Source: Oscillospiraceae bacterium (GTDB taxonomy: Bacteria; Bacillota; Clostridia; Oscillospirales; Oscillospiraceae). From it: 64,000 nt of DNA. Below are positions 60,878-64,000 of the stretch, piece by piece. The translations under genes and the position numbers were made by a program. Below the pieces are notes generated by a model that saw only the letters and a program-made list of their open reading frames with translations, made no database searches and was not told the origin of the DNA. Location of the stretch: the NCBI GenBank assembly GCA_022792945.1, contig JAAWBZ010000033.1, forward strand, positions 1 through 64,000, read 5' to 3'. How positions within the stretch are numbered: the first letter of the stretch is position 1; each line of letters starts with the position of its first letter.

Positions 60878-62168
60878 AGCCCGCCGCGTTCTGGCGGGTG
60901 TCTTCATACGTTTCGATCCGCTTGATATCTGCGCCCAGGGCGCGCAGCTTTCCGATGATGTCCTCGTAGCCGCGCTCGATATAGTGCACGTCCTCCACCG
61001 ACGTGTGCCCCTCCGCCGCCAGGCCCGCGATGACCATCGCAGCGCCCGCCCGCAGGTCGCACGCCTTGACGCTGCACCCGTGGAGGTGCGCCACGCCGTC
61101 CACCACCGCCACGCCGCCGTTCACCTGAATGCACGCGCCCATACGCCCCAGCTCCGCCGTGTAGCGGAAGCGCGTATCATAAATACCCTCGGTCACGATG
61201 CTGGTCCCGCCGGCCAGCGACAGGCAGGCTGTGATCTGCGGCTGCATATCCGTGGGGAAACCCGGATAGGGCATGGTCTTTACATTCGCCCGGCGCAGCG
61301 CGCCCTGGCGCACCACGCGGATGGCGTCGTCATACTCCGTAATCTGTACGCCAATCTCCCGCAGCTTTGTGGTAATGCAGTCCATGTGCTTGGGAATCAC
61401 GTTCTGCACCAGCACATCGCCGCCCGCCGCGGCCACCGCCGCCATATATGTTCCCGCCTCGATCTGGTCGGGAATGATGCAGTAGCTGCCGCCGCCCAGG
61501 CGCGCCACGCCCCGGACCTTGATGACGTCGGTGCCCGCGCCGGAGATCTTCGCACCCATGGCGTTCAAAAAGTTCGCCAGATCCACAATATGCGGCTCTT
61601 TCGCGCAGTTTTCAATGATGGTAAGGCCCTGTGCCAGCACCGCGGCGATCATGATGTTCATGGTGGCGCCGACGCTGGCCATATCCAGATAGACGTGCCC
61701 GCCGCTGAGACCGCCATCGGGCGCGGCGGCGCAGATGTAGCCGTCCACCTGCTCCACCAGCGCGCCCATGGCCTCGAACCCTTTGATATGCTGGTCGATG
61801 GGGCGGACGCCGAAGTTGCACCCACCAGGCATCGCCACCCGCGCGCGGCCAAACCGGCCCAGCTCCGCGCCGATGAGGTAGTAGGACGCGCGGATCCGCC
61901 GCACCATCTCAATGGGCGCGGTGACATTGTTCACGCGGGTGCAGTCCAGCTCCAGGACATTGGGCGAGAGGCGGCGAATAGCCGCGCCCATGTCCGAGAG
62001 GATCTGCAGCAGCAGGCGGACGTCGGAGATATCCGGTACATTCTCGATCCGGCAGACGCCGTCCACCAGCAGCGCCGCGGGCAGCATGGCCACAGCGGCG
62101 TTTTTCGCGCCGGAGATGGTCACGGCGCCTTCCAGATGCATTCCGCCATTGATTTCGTACTTAATCAA
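60876..62168 (-). CDS. murA: UDP-N-acetylglucosamine 1-carboxyvinyltransferase
   Basis: A 430-residue enzyme for the first committed step of peptidoglycan synthesis. The N-terminal KYEINGGMHLEGAVTISGAKNAAV and the loop MPGGCNFGVRPIDQHI with the active-site Cys near 117 are clear. The start is set at TTG 62168 behind AAAGAGGG because it aligns with family starts (EKYxINGG); an ATG at 62192 has no ribosome binding site. Confidence 0.92.
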   Translation of the reverse strand: MIKYEINGGMHLEGAVTISGAKNAAVAMLPAALLVDGVCRIENVPDISDVRLLLQILSDMGAAIRRLSPNVLELDCTRVNNVTAPIEMVRRIRASYYLIGAELGRFGRARVAMPGGCNFGVRPIDQHIKGFEAMGALVEQVDGYICAAAPDGGLSGGHVYLDMASVGATMNIMIAAVLAQGLTIIENCAKEPHIVDLANFLNAMGAKISGAGTDVIKVRGVARLGGGSYCIIPDQIEAGTYMAAVAAAGGDVLVQNVIPKHMDCITTKLREIGVQITEYDDAIRVVRQGALRRANVKTMPYPGFPTDMQPQITACLSLAGGTSIVTEGIYDTRFRYTAELGRMGACIQVNGGVAVVDGVAHLHGCSVKACDLRAGAAMVIAGLAAEGHTSVEDVHYIERGYEDIIGKLRALGADIKRIETYEDTRQNAAG

Positions 62169-62450
62169 GGTTTGATCCCTCTTTACTCTCATTCCGTTGG
62201 CCCGGTAAGCCCGGTGTTTCTAGTATATCCAAAATCTGCGCTCTGCCAGCTTCCAAAGCTTACCTGAGGGCAGTCCTGGTGAGAGCACCAGGAGCTACCA
62301 TGCCCAAGTATAGCATATTGTTATGAAATTGTAAAGGAAGATTTGCAATCCGACAACAAACCGGAACAAATTTGTCTGCCTCCGGCGGGAACCCCAGGCG
62401 TTCGCCGGGATGCGGGGCGGTTCGCCGTTACCCGCGCGGCAGAAATTTCC

Positions 62451-63293
62451 TCAGCCGGCGGGAAAGGCGGAGACCTCGCGGGTCATGCCGTTGACCCAGT
62501 AAGCGCCGGCGTCGGTGGCGACGCGCCAGCCGGGGGTCAGGCGCACCACGGCGGCGGAGGCGGTCTCGGCGCGCAGGTAGCCCTGGGTGACCCCTGTGAC
62601 AGCCGCGCCCACCCAGCCCAGCTCGTCCCGGCTGTCCAGGAAAGCCACCAGGGCGTCGGCGCAGGAGATGCAGACGGCATCGTCGGTACGGAAGAGGCCT
62701 GCGGTATCGAAGTAGAGCGTGCCGGTCAGGCGGCCCGGGACGCCGTTATGGAAGGTGAAGCTCACGGCGGCGGAAAAGACGGGAACCTCCAGCAGCCGCT
62801 GCACGGCGGTGACGGTATAGACGCCGGCGCTGCTGCGCTGAGGCTGGGAGACGAAAGCGGTCTCCACGCCCATACACGCCAGCTCGTCGGCGGCGGCGCG
62901 GCCCAGGTCGCCCACAGCACCGCGGCCCCGGAGGCGGGCGTCCAGGGTATCGCCGCGGGAGAGCTGGCAGACGCCCTGCTCAGAGCGATAGGTGGTCAGG
63001 TAACGGGTGGAATCCTCCTCGATGAACACCATCTCGCCCAGCAGCGCCCGCATGGCGGCGAGGGCGGCGTCCTCGCCGGGAGAGAACTCCAGGGTATAGA
63101 GCGACCGCGTCTCCGGGAGGCTGAAGGCGTCAAGACTGACGCCGTAGCGGGCAAAGAGGGACTCCAGCTGCGCGGCGGTCTCGGCCTGCTGACGGGCGCG
63201 CTGGCCGCGCAGGGGGATGGCGAGGCTGAGCAGAAGAATATTCGCCAGAACCAGGATCAGGATCAAAATATTTTTCACTTTCGACGCAGGCAC
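62451..63293 (-). CDS. YycI-like membrane-anchored regulatory protein
   Basis: A 280-residue protein with one N-terminal helix (ILILILVLANILLLSLAIPL) and a large extracellular part. Shape, size and position next to a YycH-like gene and near murA suggest a relative of YycI, the membrane partner of the WalK kinase; motif-level support is weak. The GTG at 63293 lies 7 bp after GGAGG and is preferred to the TTG at 63299. Confidence 0.6.
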   Translation of the reverse strand: MPASKVKNILILILVLANILLLSLAIPLRGQRARQQAETAAQLESLFARYGVSLDAFSLPETRSLYTLEFSPGEDAALAAMRALLGEMVFIEEDSTRYLTTYRSEQGVCQLSRGDTLDARLRGRGAVGDLGRAAADELACMGVETAFVSQPQRSSAGVYTVTAVQRLLEVPVFSAAVSFTFHNGVPGRLTGTLYFDTAGLFRTDDAVCISCADALVAFLDSRDELGWVGAAVTGVTQGYLRAETASAAVVRLTPGWRVATDAGAYWVNGMTREVSAFPAG

Positions 63294-63310
63294 CGTCAAG
63301 CCTCCCTTAT

Positions 63311-63356
63311 AAAAAAATCGCCGGCCTTTTCAAAGGGACCTCTCGCCGGCGGCGAC
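63311..63356 (-). repeat. Palindromic repeat, partial copy F
   Basis: AAAAAAATCGCCGGCCTTTT then CAAAGG shares TCGCCGGCCTTTTCAAAGG with copies A-C; TCGCCGGCGGCGA follows. It lies before the ribosome binding site of the YycI-like gene, in the usual orientation. Confidence 0.5.
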
Positions 63357-63389
63357 CTTAGTGTCCAGTGGGCAGCGCCGGCGGAAGCC

Positions 63390-64000
63390 TCAGCTGAGCC
63401 AGCCCGCCTGCAGGCGGCTCTCGCCGACGTCGGCGTAGGCCGCCTGGAGGTCCGCGCCCCTGGGCTGCACCGCCGCCGCCTGCGTCGGAGGAAGCAGATG
63501 TTCGCGTTCGCTGGCGCTGAGGGTGTATGTCCGCACCCGGAACCGGAGCGTCGTGAGTACCGCCCCCTGAAACCGCGCTGTCACCGCCGCCTCCTGGCCC
63601 TGCTCCACCGGGAGGCCCGAGAGGAAGTAGGAAAACTCCACCTCCACCGCCTCGCCCGCCTCCCGCAGCGCCGTGAATTGCAGCCGTCCGTCCCCCAGCC
63701 GGTCCCCGGCCAGGGCCTGGAGCAGGGCGCGGACATATTCGATCCGGTCCCCGGCCGACGCTGATGCCGCCGAAAAGCGCGGGTGCTGGCCCGAATTTTG
63801 CAGCGTCAGCAGGCCGTCGGTACTGACGCGCAGGGTGCAGTCGGACTCGGTATAGACTGTGCCGCCGTCGTCGCTGCGATACTTGGAGTCGCCATAGGGG
63901 TTGAAGCCCAGCGCCGCGGCGGTGCTGGTCAGGAACAGGTCGTCGCAGGGGTTTTCGCTGCCCCCCGCCGCGATGTCCGTGCAGCTCAGGTCCACCAGCG
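63390..64000 (-). CDS. YycH-like protein, partial (5' end outside window)
   Basis: The visible 203 residues are the C-terminal part of a protein resembling YycH: FTALREAGEAVEVEFSYFLSGLPVEQ and AVTARFQGAVLTTLRFRVRTY are beta-rich repeats. The frame stays open to the window edge, so the track start at 63995 is not a true start. YycH and YycI act together on WalK in Firmicutes. Confidence 0.55.
   Translation of the reverse strand, partial: LVDLSCTDIAAGGSENPCDDLFLTSTAAALGFNPYGDSKYRSDDGGTVYTESDCTLRVSTDGLLTLQNSGQHPRFSAASASAGDRIEYVRALLQALAGDRLGDGRLQFTALREAGEAVEVEFSYFLSGLPVEQGQEAAVTARFQGAVLTTLRFRVRTYTLSASEREHLLPPTQAAAVQPRGADLQAAYADVGESRLQAGWLS

Noticed and set aside
1-64000. CRISPR arrays, tRNA or rRNA genes
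   Set aside because: No regularly spaced direct repeats and no cloverleaf with conserved T-arm or rRNA sequence was seen on either strand.

Overview
The window looks like chromosomal DNA from a high-GC, low-motility-signature member of the Clostridia (Oscillospiraceae-like gut Firmicute). The basis is inference from gene content: a rimP-nusA-ylxR-L7Ae-infB-rbfA-nrnA-truB-ribF block, AGGAGG-type ribosome binding sites throughout, DUF4317 and DUF624 proteins, LplB/LplC-type sugar permeases and a YesM/YesN two-component pair. I saw no rRNA, tRNA or CRISPR array.

Region by region. (1) 1-14110 is a carbohydrate-use locus. Leftward genes are a broken CPBP protease, a DUF624 membrane protein and a GH20 hexosaminidase. 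Rightward genes are a Gfo/Idh/MocA oxidoreductase, an ABC sugar importer (binding protein plus two permeases), a YesM-type sensor kinase, a sugar isomerase-like protein, a second oxidoreductase, a YesN-type AraC response regulator and an SGNH esterase. Paired 12-bp direct repeats, 22 bp apart, sit directly upstream of both rightward start points and are good candidate sites for the AraC regulator. (2) 14111-14868 is an AT-rich patch with a stand-alone AP2-domain gene under a perfect inverted repeat. (3) 14913-23443 is the conserved translation/RNA block from rimP to ribF. (4) 23484-36554 is mixed: an S-layer-homology secreted protein with an odd C-terminal tail, a MATE exporter, a circularly permuted GH3 protein without recognisable catalytic residues, a small secreted protein, a GIY-YIG protein with a Cys-rich remnant, a ceramidase-like protein, DUF4317, an Xre regulator, a UroD-like methyltransferase and a YgiQ radical SAM protein. 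(5) 36555-43751 has a gene-poor scar, then a leftward operon (DUF362 ferredoxin-like, acyl-CoA ligase, DUF1624 acyltransferase, YqeC) and rightward LCP and prolyl-tRNA deacylase-like genes. (6) 43836-53368 holds an Lrp regulator diverging from a MATE exporter, a P-type Ca2+ ATPase converging on and overlapping that exporter, a class If aminotransferase, YaiI, purine nucleoside phosphorylase and an ECF sigma/membrane partner pair. (7) 53400-55300 is a decayed mobile-element zone with IS5 and IS110 fragments, a small coiled-coil gene and a truncated yccF. (8) 55347-64000 has pyridoxal kinase, a sugar isomerase, a histidine-kinase-like ATPase, coaX with an ECF S component, murA and two YycI/YycH-like proteins, the last cut by the window edge.

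The strongest cross-window signals are regulatory: the phased direct repeats in region 1; a modular palindromic repeat (arms TTTCGCCG / CGGCGAAA with GGCCTTTTCAAAGGCC inside) found at about six sites, always upstream of a gene and in the same orientation relative to it; two near-identical palindromic promoters in front of deoD and the pyridoxal kinase gene; and two places where the -35 box TTGCAA of the next gene lies inside the loop of the previous gene's terminator hairpin.
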